Shown here: piece by piece, positions 32,281-42,720 of the stretch
How positions within the stretch are numbered: position 1 is the first letter of the stretch
Layout: each line of letters opens with the position of its first letter
Assembly (NCBI RefSeq): GCF_943169845.1
Contig: NZ_CALPBW010000001.1
Location: forward strand, 1 to 64,000
Source: Peptoniphilus rachelemmaiella
GTDB taxonomy: Bacteria > Bacillota > Clostridia > Tissierellales > Peptoniphilaceae
Direction: 5' to 3'
Length of the DNA stretch: 64,000 nucleotides
Translations under genes and position numbers: made by a program
The notes under the pieces: generated by a model
Seen by the model: only the letters and a program-made list of their open reading frames with translations
Databases searched by the model: none
What the model was told of the DNA's origin: nothing

Positions 32281-33068
32281 CCCATTTCTCCCGACTTTTC
32301 CATTTCCTTACGCATTTTTTCCAAGAGTTTTTTTTCGATGCGGCTCACGGTCATTTGGGAAATACCCAATTTTTTCGCAATGGACACCTGGGTCTTCCGG
32401 TACTGGTAGCGGTCGATTAAGATGGTTTTTTCCACATCGTTAAACTTTTCCATGGCCCGTTGAATAAAATCGTTCATCTCGACTTTTTGGAAGTATTCTT
32501 CTTCCACGCCGATTTTATCTCCCCGGGACAGATCCCTGTCTTCGCTTCCCGTATCGAAATTCATGTCCAAACTTTCCGGCGAATACACCTTCGATGCCTC
32601 CATTACTTCCAGCACTTCCGCCGTGGAAATGTCTAAAAATTCGGCAATGTCAGAAATGGTGGGGGTCTTTTGGTTCGTCTGGGCCAGGGTTAATTTGGCG
32701 TCGTTGATTTTTTTCGACAACTCCTGCACCCTGCGGGGCACGCGAATGGTCCAGCCCTTGTCCCGGAAGTATTTCTTAATTTCACCGATAATGGTCGGCG
32801 TGGCAAAGGAGGAAAATTCAAAGCCTTTGGACGGATCATAGCGCTCCACGGCAAAGATCAGGCCCATGGAAGCCACTTGAAAGATGTCGTCGTAGTCGAT
32901 GCCCTTTCCCGTGTATTTTTTCGCCAGAATTTCGGCGATGTAAAGGTGCTCTTCGATTAAAATGTCCCGAAGGGTCTTGTCGCCGGTTTCGGCGTATTCG
33001 GCAAATAATTCCTTTCGCTTCTGTTTTGAAAGGGGCCGATCCATGTTGTAATAGGCTTCTTTGTCCAT
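32277..33068 (-). CDS. Sigma-70 family factor of the SigB/SigF/SigG group
   Basis: A protein of 263 residues from an ATG at 33068, 1 bp past the RsbW-like stop, with GGAGCG upstream. Region 2 is GIDYDDIFQVASMGLIFAVERYDPSKGFEFSSFATPTIIGEIKKYFRDKGW, region 3 RVPRRVQELSKKI, and region 4 ends with the helix-turn-helix KTQVSIAKKLGISQMTVSRIEKKLL. The RsbV-RsbW-sigma order shows a partner-switching system. Whether it is a general-stress or a sporulation-type factor cannot be told here. Confidence 0.92.
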   Translation of the reverse strand: MDKEAYYNMDRPLSKQKRKELFAEYAETGDKTLRDILIEEHLYIAEILAKKYTGKGIDYDDIFQVASMGLIFAVERYDPSKGFEFSSFATPTIIGEIKKYFRDKGWTIRVPRRVQELSKKINDAKLTLAQTNQKTPTISDIAEFLDISTAEVLEVMEASKVYSPESLDMNFDTGSEDRDLSRGDKIGVEEEYFQKVEMNDFIQRAMEKFNDVEKTILIDRYQYRKTQVSIAKKLGISQMTVSRIEKKLLEKMRKEMEKSGEMG

Positions 33069-33069
33069 G

Positions 33070-33426
33070 CTACGCTCCGAAGGTTTTGTAGACGAGGAGA
33101 TAATCGTCGCCATAGGAAAATTCATCGGCCAAGGATTCGATAATCATGGCCGTAATGGCCAGGCGCTCGTCGGCCTTCACTTTTTCCTCGCTAATGCCCG
33201 AGACGCGGAAGCGAATGGCCCCCTCTTCCGGCTCCATGACGATGTCGATGGTGTCTTTCATGCCGATGGCAAAGGATAAATTGCAGCTTTCCGTAAGAAG
33301 CAGGCGAATATCCCCTAAAGTGTCTATGTCGATGTCTTCTTCCACGCAAATCCCCGACACATTTAAGCGGGCCAGGGATAGGTAGCGTGGCTTGGCCGGA
33401 ATGGTTAAATAGACTTTTTCTCCCAT
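33070..33426 (-). CDS. RsbW/SpoIIAB-like anti-sigma kinase, short form
   Basis: A GHKL-fold protein of 118 residues. The N box reads LLLTESCNLSFAIGM, with Glu and Asn in the usual places. It is shorter than RsbW (about 160), and I cannot see a clear glycine-rich G1 motif, so ATP binding may be weak. It sits between the STAS antagonist gene (1-bp overlap) and the sigma gene, and should hold the sigma factor inactive until switched. Confidence 0.75.
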   Translation of the reverse strand: MGEKVYLTIPAKPRYLSLARLNVSGICVEEDIDIDTLGDIRLLLTESCNLSFAIGMKDTIDIVMEPEEGAIRFRVSGISEEKVKADERLAITAMIIESLADEFSYGDDYLLVYKTFGA

Positions 33427-33740
33427 TAGGCCTCTCCTTCAATGTGAAATAATTTGTCCAGTTTCGTAATGGTAAAGAGCTTTTTTACATTGGGATCCAA
33501 ATGCTTTAATTGCACCTGATGGCCGTTTTCTTTGACGTAATTGAGCAGGTAAATAAACCCGCCCAGTCCCGTGGAATCCACGTAGTTTAAATCGGTGCAG
33601 TCCACGAGAATGTTTTTCTTATGGGCGTCGTAAGCGGCCGTGGCTTCATCTTTGAATTGGGCCGTGTAGTACATATCCATTTCGCCGCAGGGGATGAGGC
33701 ATAAATGATCCCCTTCTTCTTTTATTTTCAGTGTAAACAT
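33426..33740 (-). CDS. STAS-domain anti-sigma factor antagonist (RsbV/SpoIIAA-like)
   Basis: A single STAS domain of 104 residues. LVDCTDLNYVDSTGLGGFIYLL holds the conserved Ser (VDSTGLG) that the cognate kinase phosphorylates to control release of the sigma factor. GGAGG precedes the ATG. It is first gene of the four-gene RsbV-RsbW-sigma-PsiE unit. No phosphatase (RsbU or SpoIIE type) is in the window. Confidence 0.9.
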   Translation of the reverse strand: MFTLKIKEEGDHLCLIPCGEMDMYYTAQFKDEATAAYDAHKKNILVDCTDLNYVDSTGLGGFIYLLNYVKENGHQVQLKHLDPNVKKLFTITKLDKLFHIEGEA

Positions 33741-33793
33741 TCCGCCCTCCTTTATCTCTCAGTATATCGGCTGTAAGGCGTCGAGGCAATGAA

Positions 33794-36220
33794 TTATTCT
33801 TCCCCCACGTATTCCGCCACGGCGACGATGTGGCTGTCTTTAATGTTCATGAGCTTCACGCCGGATGTGGCGCGGCCTAAAAGGGAGATGGATTCCGCTT
33901 TCAGGCGAATAATGACGCCGTCTTCGGAGATCATCATGATTTCATCGGAATCATTTAAAACTTTCGCCGCAACCAATTGGCCGGTTTTTTCCTTGATGCG
34001 GTAGGTAATCAAGCCCTTGCCGCCGCGGTTTTGTACGTTGTATTCCTCGATGGCCGTGCGCTTGCCGTAGCCGTATTCGCTGATGACGGCCAGGGTCTTG
34101 CCCGCTTCGGCCTTTACGAAGCTGACCACTTCGTCGTCTTCATCGAGGCGAATGCCGATGACGCCCATGGCGGTTCGGCCTTGTTCTCTGAGATCCTTGC
34201 CTTTAAAGCGCAGGGACATGCCTTTTTTCGTGACAAAGAGCAGATCTTCGTCGTCGCCGCATTGAATGCCGCCGATCATGGTGTCGCCTTCTCGTAAGCC
34301 CATGGCAATAAGGCCGTTTTTGCGAATGTTTTTGTATTCGCCCATTTTGGTCTTTTTAATGTAGCCTTGTCGGGTAACGAGGAAGAGATTGTCGTCGTCC
34401 GCCACCTGATCGATGGGAATAATGCTTTGAATCCGCTCCCCTTCTTCCAATTGAAGGAGGTTGACAATGGCCGTGCCCTTGGCATTTCTGCCGGCGGCGG
34501 GAATTTCGTAGGCCTGTTTCTTGTAGACTTGGCCGCAGTCGGTGAAGAATAAAATCGTATCCAAAGTGGATGTAATAAAGAGGCTGGTGACGAAATCGTC
34601 GGCTTTTTTATTTAAGGCGCTAATGCCTTGGCCGCCGCGATTTTGCGGCTTGTAGGTGCCTTCCGGCATGCGCTTGATGTAGCCGGAATTGGTGAGGGTG
34701 ACCACCACTTTTTCCTCTTCAATGAGATCTTCATCGTCCATTTCTCCGTCGGATTTGGTGATGACCGTGCGGCGCAGATCGCCGTATTTTTCCTTGATCT
34801 CTAAAAGTTCCTCTTGAATGGTCCCGTCCAAGACCTTGGGATCGGAAAGAATCAGCTCTAATTTTTCGATGAGGGCCAAAAGCTCCCGATACTCTTCTTC
34901 TAATTTTTCCACTTGCAGGCCGCTTAAGCGCTTAATGCGCATATCCAAAATGGCCTGGCCCTGAATATCCGTGAGGCCGAAGCGTTCGGTAAATTTCGCC
35001 TTAATCTCTTCGTCGGTGCGGTAGCTTTTGACGATTTCGATGATTTCGTCAATATTGGCGATGGCGAGTTTCAAGCCCTCGATAATGTGCACCCGGGCCT
35101 TGGCCTTGTTTAAGTCAAAGGTGCTGCGGCGGGTGACCACGTCGCGCTGATGCTTCACATAATAGTGAATGAGCTCGAGAAGGGTTAATTCTCGGGGCAC
35201 GCCGTCGACCAAGGCGAGATTAATAATGCCGAAGGTGATTTGCAGCTGGGTTTCTTTATAAAGGCGATTTAAAACCACATTGGGATTGGCATCCCGCTTT
35301 AATTCAATAACCATGCGCACGCCGCGGCGATTGGATTCGTCGCGAATGTCGGAAATGCCGTCGAGTTTTTTATCCTTCACCAATTCGGCAATTTTTTCGA
35401 TGACCCGCGCCTTGTTTACCTGGTAGGGAAATTCCGTGACCACGATTTGGTGCTTGCTCTTTAGGGGCTCGATTTCCGCCCGTGCACGCACCCTTACTTT
35501 GCCGCGGCCGGTTTTGTAGGCTTCTTTAATGCCGTCTTTTCCCATAATAAAGGCGCCGGTGGGAAAATCCGGTCCCTTAATGTGGGTCATCATTTCTTCA
35601 AGAGATATGGCTTCGTTGTTCATATAGGCAATGACCCCGTCGATGACTTCGTTCATATTGTGGGGGGCCATGTTGGTGGCCATCCCTACGGCGATGCCGG
35701 CGGAGCCGTTGACCAAAAGATTGGGAAAACGGGAAGGCAGCACCGAAGGCTCCATTAATTCTTCGTCGAAGTTGGGCACGAAGTCCACGGTTTCCTTGTT
35801 AATGTCCCTGAGCATTTCCATGGCCAGCTTCGACATGCGCACTTCCGTATAACGCATGGCCGCCGGGCTGTCCCCGTCCATGGAGCCGAAGTTCCCCTGG
35901 CCGTCGGCTAAGGGATAGCGTATGTTAAAGTCTTGAGCCAAGCGGACCACGGCGTCGTAAATGGACGAGTCCCCGTGGGGGTGATACTTACCCATAACAT
36001 CCCCGACGAGGCGGGCGCTTTTTCTGTGGGGCTTATCCGGCGTGAGGCCCTGTTGCTGCATACCGTAGAGAATACGGCGATGCACGGGCTTTAAGCCGTC
36101 CCGCACGTCGGGCAGGGCCCGGGCGACGATGACGCTCATGGAATATTCTAAGTAAGCCTTTTTCATGGCTTTTTCTAAGACGACGTCTTGAATGCCGCTT
36201 TCATTTGCAAATTTTGCCAC
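33794..36220 (-). CDS. gyrA: DNA gyrase subunit A
   Basis: A protein of 808 residues with a GTG start at 36220 preceded by GGAGG. The quinolone-resistance region [24 protein letters not shown] is intact, with the catalytic Tyr in [11 protein letters not shown] and the GyrA box QNRGGQGI. The C-terminal beta-pinwheel follows. It lies 9 bp after gyrB. Confidence 0.98.
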   Translation of the reverse strand: MAKFANESGIQDVVLEKAMKKAYLEYSMSVIVARALPDVRDGLKPVHRRILYGMQQQGLTPDKPHRKSARLVGDVMGKYHPHGDSSIYDAVVRLAQDFNIRYPLADGQGNFGSMDGDSPAAMRYTEVRMSKLAMEMLRDINKETVDFVPNFDEELMEPSVLPSRFPNLLVNGSAGIAVGMATNMAPHNMNEVIDGVIAYMNNEAISLEEMMTHIKGPDFPTGAFIMGKDGIKEAYKTGRGKVRVRARAEIEPLKSKHQIVVTEFPYQVNKARVIEKIAELVKDKKLDGISDIRDESNRRGVRMVIELKRDANPNVVLNRLYKETQLQITFGIINLALVDGVPRELTLLELIHYYVKHQRDVVTRRSTFDLNKAKARVHIIEGLKLAIANIDEIIEIVKSYRTDEEIKAKFTERFGLTDIQGQAILDMRIKRLSGLQVEKLEEEYRELLALIEKLELILSDPKVLDGTIQEELLEIKEKYGDLRRTVITKSDGEMDDEDLIEEEKVVVTLTNSGYIKRMPEGTYKPQNRGGQGISALNKKADDFVTSLFITSTLDTILFFTDCGQVYKKQAYEIPAAGRNAKGTAIVNLLQLEEGERIQSIIPIDQVADDDNLFLVTRQGYIKKTKMGEYKNIRKNGLIAMGLREGDTMIGGIQCGDDEDLLFVTKKGMSLRFKGKDLREQGRTAMGVIGIRLDEDDEVVSFVKAEAGKTLAVISEYGYGKRTAIEEYNVQNRGGKGLITYRIKEKTGQLVAAKVLNDSDEIMMISEDGVIIRLKAESISLLGRATSGVKLMNIKDSHIVAVAEYVGEE

Positions 36221-36229
36221 TGTATCCTC

Positions 36230-38149
36230 CTAAGCGTCGATATTTTCGACGTAAATTGCATTTTCTTCGATAAATTCCCGCCGCGGTCCCACTTCTTGGC
36301 CCATGAGCATGGAAAATACTTCGTCGGCCATTTGGGCATCTTCGACGCTTACGCGAAGGAGCACCCGGTGTTCCGGATTCATGGTGGTTTCCCAAAGCTC
36401 TTCCGCGTTCATTTCACCGAGACCTTTGTAGCGACCGATTTTTAAATTCTTGTCCCGGCCCAGGCGGTTCATGGCTTCTCGAAGCTCGTCTTCGTTATAG
36501 CAGTATTCCAACACTTTCGATCCCCGCTTAATGCCGTAAAGGGGCGGCTTGGCCACAAAGACGTGCCCCGCCTCGATAAGCGCAGGCAAATGACGGAAAA
36601 GGAAGGTTAAGAGCAGGGTTTGAATGTGGGCACCGTCCACGTCCGCATCGGTCATGATGATGATTTTTCCGTAGCGGAGCTTTTCGATGTCGAATTCCTT
36701 GTCGATGCCCGTGCCGAAGGCGGTGATCATGGCGCGAATTTCATTGGAGTTTAAAATTTTGTCCATGCGCGCCTTTTCCACGTTCATAATCTTTCCGCGA
36801 AGGGGCAAAATAGCCTGATAGCTGCTGTCTCTTCCGCCCTTGGCGCTGCCGCCGGCGGAGTCCCCTTCCACCAAAAAGATCTCTGTCTTTTCGTTGTCGT
36901 TTAATTGGCAATCCACGAGCTTGCCGGGAAGGGGGGTGTTGTCTAAAATGGAGCGTTTCCGCGTCAAATCCCGGGCTTTTCTCGCCGCTTCTCTCGCCCG
37001 GCGGGCGGAGAGGGCTTTCGTTAAAATAATCTTGCCGATTTTCGGGTTTTCTTCCAAAAAGGCCGTTAAGTAATTGTTCAACACCCGCTCCACAATGGCC
37101 TTGGTTTCGGAATTGCCCAGCTTGGCTTTGGTTTGGCCTTCGAATTGGGGATCGGGAATCTTCACGCTGATGACGGCGCTGATCCCCTCCCGCACGTCGT
37201 CACCGGAGAGATTTTCTTCTTTTTCCTTAATGTAATTGTATTTTCTTCCGTATTCGTTAATGCTTTTGGTGAGGGCGCTTCTGAAGCCGGATAAGTGGGT
37301 GCCACCTTCTTCCGTATTAATGTTGTTGGCGAAAGATAAAACCGTCTCCCGGTAGCTGTCCGTGTACTGAATCGAAATTTCCACATTGGTGTCTTGTTCC
37401 GTTTCGTCCAGGTAGAGAATTTTGTCGTGAATGGGCTTTTTATTGCGGTTAATGTATTCCACATAGCTTTGAATGCCGCCGACATAGTGGTAGATTTCCT
37501 TAAATTTATCGCCGTCTCGGTGGTCAATAAACTCGATGTAGGCGCCCTTGTTTAAGAAGGCCATTTCCCGGAAGCGACGGGCCAATACCTCGCGACTGAA
37601 TACCACGGTTTCCTTAAATATTTCCTCGTCGGGCCAGAAGGTAATGGTGGTTCCCGTATCTTCAATGTTTTCGTCTACGACGGTGAGTTCCGTTTGGGGA
37701 ATGCCCCTAGAGAAGACCTGTTCATAGGCCTTTCCGTTTCGATGAATATGGGCGATGAGTTTTTTCGACAGGGCGTTGACGACGCTGACGCCGACGCCGT
37801 GAAGGCCGCCGGAAACTTTGTAGGCGTTGCTGTCGAATTTACCCCCGGCGTGGAGGATGGTAAGGACGGTTTCCACGGTGGATTTTTTCGTTTGGGGATG
37901 AATATCCACGGGAATGCCGCTGCCGTTGTCGCGCACGGAAACAGAGCCGTCTTCGTTTAGTTCCACGATGACCTGATCGCAGCGGCCGGCTAAAATTTCG
38001 TCGATGGAATTGTCCACCACTTCGTAAACCAAGTGATGCAAGCCCTTGGGCCCGGTGGAGCCGATGTACATACCCGGACGTTTGCGAACCGGTTCAAGGC
38101 CCGTTAATACCTGTATGTTACCGGCATTGTATTCATTTTCCCTTACCAT
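36230..38149 (-). CDS. gyrB: DNA gyrase subunit B
   Basis: A protein of 639 residues: GHKL ATPase ([27 protein letters not shown]), transducer, and TOPRIM domain ([28 protein letters not shown]). With GyrA it introduces negative supercoils using ATP. Its ATG overlaps the recF stop by 7 bp. Confidence 0.98.
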   Translation of the reverse strand: MVRENEYNAGNIQVLTGLEPVRKRPGMYIGSTGPKGLHHLVYEVVDNSIDEILAGRCDQVIVELNEDGSVSVRDNGSGIPVDIHPQTKKSTVETVLTILHAGGKFDSNAYKVSGGLHGVGVSVVNALSKKLIAHIHRNGKAYEQVFSRGIPQTELTVVDENIEDTGTTITFWPDEEIFKETVVFSREVLARRFREMAFLNKGAYIEFIDHRDGDKFKEIYHYVGGIQSYVEYINRNKKPIHDKILYLDETEQDTNVEISIQYTDSYRETVLSFANNINTEEGGTHLSGFRSALTKSINEYGRKYNYIKEKEENLSGDDVREGISAVISVKIPDPQFEGQTKAKLGNSETKAIVERVLNNYLTAFLEENPKIGKIILTKALSARRAREAARKARDLTRKRSILDNTPLPGKLVDCQLNDNEKTEIFLVEGDSAGGSAKGGRDSSYQAILPLRGKIMNVEKARMDKILNSNEIRAMITAFGTGIDKEFDIEKLRYGKIIIMTDADVDGAHIQTLLLTFLFRHLPALIEAGHVFVAKPPLYGIKRGSKVLEYCYNEDELREAMNRLGRDKNLKIGRYKGLGEMNAEELWETTMNPEHRVLLRVSVEDAQMADEVFSMLMGQEVGPRREFIEENAIYVENIDA

Positions 38150-39243
38150 AAATCCTCCTCACGCAAAGTGTCTGCGCTCTTTTTTATACTGATTAAATCA
38201 ATGGGCCGAGAGGCTTCTTCCAAGGCCTCCATGGGCTCCGCCGCCGTAATAAAACATTGGCCTCGTATCATGGAAAGAAGCATGCGCCGCCGCTTCTCAT
38301 CCAATTCCGACATGACGTCGTCTAAAAGTACCACCGGCGATTCGCCGACGTGTTCGGTAATGCGATCAATTTCCATGCACTTCATGGCCAAGACAATGCT
38401 TCGTATTTGGCCTGTTGATGCAAATTTCTTCGCTTCTTCCCCGTTTAGCAGAAAAGATAAATCGTCTAAGTGGGGCCCGATGGACGTCCGCCCCCGCTCG
38501 CGATCCGTTTCGCGTCTCGCCTTCAGGCTTTCGTAAAAAGCGCCTTCCAATTCCCCGTCCAGGGCCACGGGAAAGGACGCCTTGTAGCGTAGCTCCAAGC
38601 GCTCCCCGGCTCCTGCAATGGCTTCGTAGTAGCTCGACACGGAGGTGGCCATGCGCTTTAAAAATTTTAGCCGCTCTTTTAAAATTACCGCCGCAAAGGA
38701 GGCCAATCCCCGGTCGTAAACATCTAAAAGATCCGTATCCCGAAGTTTTCTGAGCACAACATTTCTCTGATAGAGCACGTGGTAATAAGAACTGTAGGCC
38801 TCGTCGTAGGCAGGGGAGATCATGCGAAGCATCTCGTCGATAAATCCACGGCGACGAGAGGGAGAACCCTGCACCATTTGCAAGTGGCCGGGCTCAAAAA
38901 GCACCACACCCATGCCTCGACCGTAGGCCGAGGTGTTTTTTACCGGGTTGCGATCCCTTAAAAAGCGGCGCTTGTCTTTTTTTACGGTAATCTCCATGTC
39001 CCGCTCGAAATCGTCGAGTACGACGGTGGCTCCCACAAAGGCGCTCTCTTCGCCGAAGGCGATCACTTCTTTTAAAGAAGCGGTTTTAAAGCTCCGCCCC
39101 GTCATGGATAAGTAAATGGCCTCTAAAAAATTCGTCTTTCCCGTGCCGTTTGGGCCCACAATGCGATACATTTTGGGCTCAAGGTCCATAAAAAGGCGTC
39201 GATGATTGCGAAATGAGACCATGTTTAATTGTGAAACAAACAC
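38143..39243 (-). CDS. recF: DNA replication/repair protein RecF
   Basis: A protein of 366 residues with Walker A GPNGTGKTNFLEAIY, an SMC-like signature (STGQIRSIVLAMK) and Walker B VVLLDDVMSELDEKRR. It loads RecA at gaps with RecO and RecR. The start is GTG at 39243; an internal Met at residue 8 is an alternative. It is part of the dnaN-gyrA run. Confidence 0.96.
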   Translation of the reverse strand: MFVSQLNMVSFRNHRRLFMDLEPKMYRIVGPNGTGKTNFLEAIYLSMTGRSFKTASLKEVIAFGEESAFVGATVVLDDFERDMEITVKKDKRRFLRDRNPVKNTSAYGRGMGVVLFEPGHLQMVQGSPSRRRGFIDEMLRMISPAYDEAYSSYYHVLYQRNVVLRKLRDTDLLDVYDRGLASFAAVILKERLKFLKRMATSVSSYYEAIAGAGERLELRYKASFPVALDGELEGAFYESLKARRETDRERGRTSIGPHLDDLSFLLNGEEAKKFASTGQIRSIVLAMKCMEIDRITEHVGESPVVLLDDVMSELDEKRRRMLLSMIRGQCFITAAEPMEALEEASRPIDLISIKKSADTLREEDLW

Positions 39244-39300
39244 ATCGTCCTCCCGCCGCGATTCATCTTCGTCGTTTAACCTTAGTATAGTACAAATGTT

Positions 39301-39522
39301 CTATTCCGACAAATGGGTTTCGTCTCCTTCGATGGTGTCTTTTTCTCCCATAAATTCCACCACGTCGCCGGGGTAGAGCTTTCTGCCACGGCGCTTCTCC
39401 ATCTCGCCGTTGACGAAAACCAAACCGTCTGATACCACCATTTTGGCCATGCCGCCGGAATCCACCCACTGCACGTATTTCAAAAAGCTGTCGAGTTTAA
39501 TATAGTCTGTGGTTATTTTCAT
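39301..39522 (-). CDS. yaaA: S4-domain RNA-binding protein YaaA/RlbA
   Basis: A 73-residue S4 fold with IKLDSFLKYVQWVDSGGMAK and VFVNGEMEKRRGRKLYPGDVVEF. This is the small protein conserved between dnaN and recF in Bacillota. Its ATG overlaps the dnaN stop by 4 bp. Its exact role is not settled; RNA or ribosome binding is assumed from the fold. Confidence 0.92.
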   Translation of the reverse strand: MKITTDYIKLDSFLKYVQWVDSGGMAKMVVSDGLVFVNGEMEKRRGRKLYPGDVVEFMGEKDTIEGDETHLSE

Positions 39523-40616
39523 AGATTGGCCAACCTGACGGGGAGTACGAGGTACAGTGTATCGGCGCCTTCTAAAGGCGTAATGATGCAGGGATTTACC
39601 GCATCGGTAAAGCCTAAGGAGATGCGCTCGTCATCCATGACCCGAATGCCTTCCAATAAATAGCGGGCATTAAAGGCGATGGTTAAATCGCTTCCTGTCT
39701 TTTCGGCGCGAATGGTTTCGTGGACTTTGCCCACTTCGGAATTGGAGAGGATTTCGATTTGATCGTCTTTAATTTCCAGGCGCACCAAGCCGTTTCGCTC
39801 TTTGCCCGTCATTAAACTGGCCCGCTCCAAGGCGTCGATTAATTGTTTTCTGTCGGCGACAACTTTCACGTCGTGTTCCGTGCGAATCAAGCTGTTGTAG
39901 CGGAAAAATTCGCCGTTTAAGAGCTTGGTAAAGAATTTCGTCTCGTCGAATTGAATCAAGATGTGATTGTTTCCGATTTCCAATGTGAGGGTCTTGGTCT
40001 CGTCGATGAGTTTTGAAATTTCCGAGACGCTTCTCGAGGGCAAAATTAAATCCCTACGCACGGATTGTTCTCCCTTAATGCGGCTTAATGCCATGCGGTA
40101 GCCGTCCAATGCCACGAAGGTAATGCCCTCCGGCTGAACGTCTAATAAGACCCCGGTTAAGACGATGCGCATGTCGTCGTTGGATGTGGCGAATTGCGTT
40201 TCCTTAAAGGCCTTTAATAAGGATTCGCCGGTGACCACGATTTTTTCATCGCCGCCCAGTTCCGGCAATTGGGGATATTCTTCCGGGTTTTGACCCATGA
40301 TTTCAAATTCCGATTGCTCGCAAATTAAGGTGATTTTTTGGCCGTCGCTTTCTATATGCACCATGGCGTTGGGAAGTTTGCGCACAATGTCTCCGAATAA
40401 TGAGGCATTTAATACGATGCTACCCGTCTCTTCCACGAAACAGGCGTGGCGTGATTCCATGGATATTTCCGTATCCGTGGCTCTGAGAATCAATTGATCC
40501 TCTGTGGCTTCCATGTAGATGCCTTCCAGAATTTGCATACTGGTTTTTGCCGAGATGGCTCTGGAGACGGTAGAGACAATAGAAGCTAATGCGGATTTTT
40601 CGATTTGAAATTTCAA
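39519..40616 (-). CDS. dnaN: DNA polymerase III beta sliding clamp
   Basis: A protein of 365 residues with the three-domain clamp pattern; typical segments are LPNAMVHIESDGQKITL and the C-terminal LVLPVRL. The start is TTG at 40616 preceded by AGGAGGAAAG. It heads dnaN-yaaA-recF-gyrB-gyrA, all within overlaps or short gaps. Confidence 0.97.
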   Translation of the reverse strand: MKFQIEKSALASIVSTVSRAISAKTSMQILEGIYMEATEDQLILRATDTEISMESRHACFVEETGSIVLNASLFGDIVRKLPNAMVHIESDGQKITLICEQSEFEIMGQNPEEYPQLPELGGDEKIVVTGESLLKAFKETQFATSNDDMRIVLTGVLLDVQPEGITFVALDGYRMALSRIKGEQSVRRDLILPSRSVSEISKLIDETKTLTLEIGNNHILIQFDETKFFTKLLNGEFFRYNSLIRTEHDVKVVADRKQLIDALERASLMTGKERNGLVRLEIKDDQIEILSNSEVGKVHETIRAEKTGSDLTIAFNARYLLEGIRVMDDERISLGFTDAVNPCIITPLEGADTLYLVLPVRLANL

Positions 40617-40674
40617 ATGCTTTCCTCCTAACTAATAGATTAGTACTTCGTATTCGTAGTAGGGGCTGTGAATA

Positions 40675-40766
40675 TGTGGATACCCTCGTTTAAAAGGATT
40701 GGATTCGTAATAGCCCTGTGGATAATTTATGGATATTCCCGTGGATGATTTCTCTTTTTATCCACA
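40675..40766. other. Second DnaA-box cluster (dnaA-dnaN gap)
   Basis: TGTGGATAC (40675-40683), perfect TGTGGATAA (40717-40725) and perfect TTATCCACA (40758-40766), plus a weaker GTGGATGA copy. With the cluster upstream of dnaA this gives a bipartite origin as in Bacillus subtilis. Confidence 0.8.
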
Positions 40767-40772
40767 ATCCCA

Positions 40773-42107
40773 TTAATTGCCCTTAATGGTTTCTTTCAGG
40801 GATTCGATGGTGACGAAGAGATTGGTGTCTTTTTCCATATCGTCTTTGATTTTATCGCAGGCGTGAATCACCGTGGAGTGATCCCTTCCGCCGAATTCCT
40901 GGCCGATTTTCGGCAAGGACATGTCCGTCAGCTCCCGGGTCAGGTACATGGCGATTTGTCTGGGATAGGCCAATGGGCGGGAGCGCTTCTTGCTGTCCAT
41001 TTGTTCCACGGTTAATTGATATTTTTTACAGACCACATCTTTTATCCGCTCCACCGTAATCTTTACGGGCCGATTGTTTTCGTAAATATCTTTTAATACC
41101 GTCGCCGCCGTCTCTTCCGTAATGACGCCGGTGGTGAGCTTGGAATAAGCCGTCACCCGAGACAGGGCCCCTTCCAGTTCACGAATATTGCTTTTCACGT
41201 GGGTGGCGATGTAATTAATCACCTCGTCGGGAACGTGGAAGCCGTCGCTTTTAGCTTTGTTTCTTAAAATGGCGATGCGGGTTTCCAGATCCGGCGCTTG
41301 AATATCCACCACCAGGCCCCAGGCGAAGCGGGAAATCAGTCGCTGTTCCAGTTTTTGAATATCCTTCGGCGGTTTGTCGCTGGTCAGGACGATTTGCTTG
41401 TCTCGTGCGTGGAGTTCATTAAATGTATGGAAAAATTCGTCCATGGTGGATTCTTTGTCGGCGATAAATTGAATATCGTCGATTAAAAGCAGATCCTGTG
41501 AGCGGTATTTCCTGCGAAATTCTTCGTTGCGATTGGTTTGAATGGATGCGATAAATTCGTTGGTAAATTGCTCACTGGTGACGTATAAAATACGCTTGTT
41601 CGGATCATTGCGATGCATAAAATGGCCGATGGCGTGCATTAAATGGGTCTTCCCCAAACCGACGCCGCCGTAGATAAACAGCGGATTGGCGTGGGCCTCG
41701 ATGGGATTTTCCGCTACGGCCAAAGACGCTGCGTGGGCAAATTGATTGGATTGGCCCACGACAAATGAATCGAAGGTGTATTTAGGATTTAAGTGGTACA
41801 AGGCCTCGGCGGTATTTTCCGCAGGCATGGACCGGTTTTCTCCGTCGGCGGTGAGGACAAATTGAATCTCCAGATCCCGGCCGCCGGCTTCTTTCACTAC
41901 GCGGCGAATGAGGTTTTTGTAATTGTTGTTATTCTTTTTTAAATGGTTTAAAACAAATTCCCGGCTCACGCCTAAAATGAGGGCGTCGCCTTGAATGGCC
42001 AGAGGTTGAATGGGGCGAAACCAGGTGTTTATTTGAGACTCGTAGAGGTTTTCTTCGAGAATCAATTGAAAGGCATCGTCCCATAGCTTTTTAACATCCG
42101 TTGACAT
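40773..42107 (-). CDS. dnaA: Chromosomal replication initiator protein DnaA
   Basis: A protein of 444 residues. Domain I is at 1-80, and the AAA+ domain has Walker A GGVGLGKTHLMHAIG and Walker B LLIDDIQFI. The C-terminal DNA-binding signature is GGRDHSTVIHACDKI. It opens the origin through the DnaA boxes on either side. GGAGCGA-like sequence precedes the ATG. Confidence 0.98.
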   Translation of the reverse strand: MSTDVKKLWDDAFQLILEENLYESQINTWFRPIQPLAIQGDALILGVSREFVLNHLKKNNNNYKNLIRRVVKEAGGRDLEIQFVLTADGENRSMPAENTAEALYHLNPKYTFDSFVVGQSNQFAHAASLAVAENPIEAHANPLFIYGGVGLGKTHLMHAIGHFMHRNDPNKRILYVTSEQFTNEFIASIQTNRNEEFRRKYRSQDLLLIDDIQFIADKESTMDEFFHTFNELHARDKQIVLTSDKPPKDIQKLEQRLISRFAWGLVVDIQAPDLETRIAILRNKAKSDGFHVPDEVINYIATHVKSNIRELEGALSRVTAYSKLTTGVITEETAATVLKDIYENNRPVKITVERIKDVVCKKYQLTVEQMDSKKRSRPLAYPRQIAMYLTRELTDMSLPKIGQEFGGRDHSTVIHACDKIKDDMEKDTNLFVTIESLKETIKGN

Positions 42108-42487
42108 ATACGTCGCTCCTTAAGGGTATGTATTAACATAGTCACATGTGGAAAAAATCCCTATGGATGAAAAAATCCACATAATTGTGGATTGTGAGGA
42201 TAAACTGTTTATGAACAAGGTGTCGTTATTCACTTGTTCATAAAAAGGGATCATTTTTTCGTATTTTACGAGAAAGAAAGTGAATAAAGAAAACTTATCA
42301 ACAACTTATACACAATTTGTGCATAACCACCATCTATCCACAGACTTTATTTTTATTCACAGGCTCGAAATAATTATACACAAAGATAAAATAGTTATCA
42401 ACATATTCGCCGGCCCTCGATTGCCGCAAAAAGGGCCTTTGTTTCGAATTTTTTTATCCCATAAAGAAGGAAATTCCCCACTATTTA
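42108..42487. other. oriC: Chromosomal origin oriC, upstream DnaA-box cluster
   Basis: Seven DnaA boxes or near-boxes lie within 110 bp: TTATCAACA (42295), TTATACACA (42306), TGTGCATAA (42318, reverse), CTATCCACA (42334), TTATTCACA (42353), TTATACACA (42374) and TTATCAACA (42395). AT-rich DNA surrounds them. Closer to dnaA is a perfect palindrome AATCCACA-TAAT-TGTGGATT (42174-42193). No protein gene is seen here. Strand bias of flanking genes diverges from this point. Confidence 0.88.
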
Positions 42488-42516
42488 TTGACTTCGGCGG
42501 CGTGAGTCCCTATAAT
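42488..42516 (+). promoter_or_regulatory. Strong promoter of rpmH
   Basis: TTGACT (42488-42493), a 17-bp spacer, then TATAAT (42511-42516): near-consensus housekeeping promoter about 65 bp before rpmH. Confidence 0.88.
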
Positions 42517-42582
42517 ATATAGAGTGTATTTAAAAAAATAGGTCCATTGGGCATTTTTTTATCCCATAGAGGAGGTGTAATC

Positions 42583-42717
42583 ATGAAAAGAACGTTCCAA
42601 CCGAAACGCAAACAAAGAAAAAGAGAACACGGTTTTCGTGCGCGCATGAGAACGCGCGGCGGTCGTAAGGTTTTGCGCGCCCGCAGACTTAAGGGAAGAA
42701 AAAGACTTTCCGCATAA
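42583..42717 (+). CDS. rpmH: 50S ribosomal protein L34
   Basis: A very basic protein of 44 residues, [18 protein letters not shown] then [15 protein letters not shown], the full L34 pattern. GAGGAGGTG precedes the ATG. It is followed 3 bp later by rnpA, as in almost all bacteria. Confidence 0.98.
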   Translation: MKRTFQPKRKQRKREHGFRARMRTRGGRKVLRARRLKGRKRLSA

Positions 42718-42720
42718 TCC

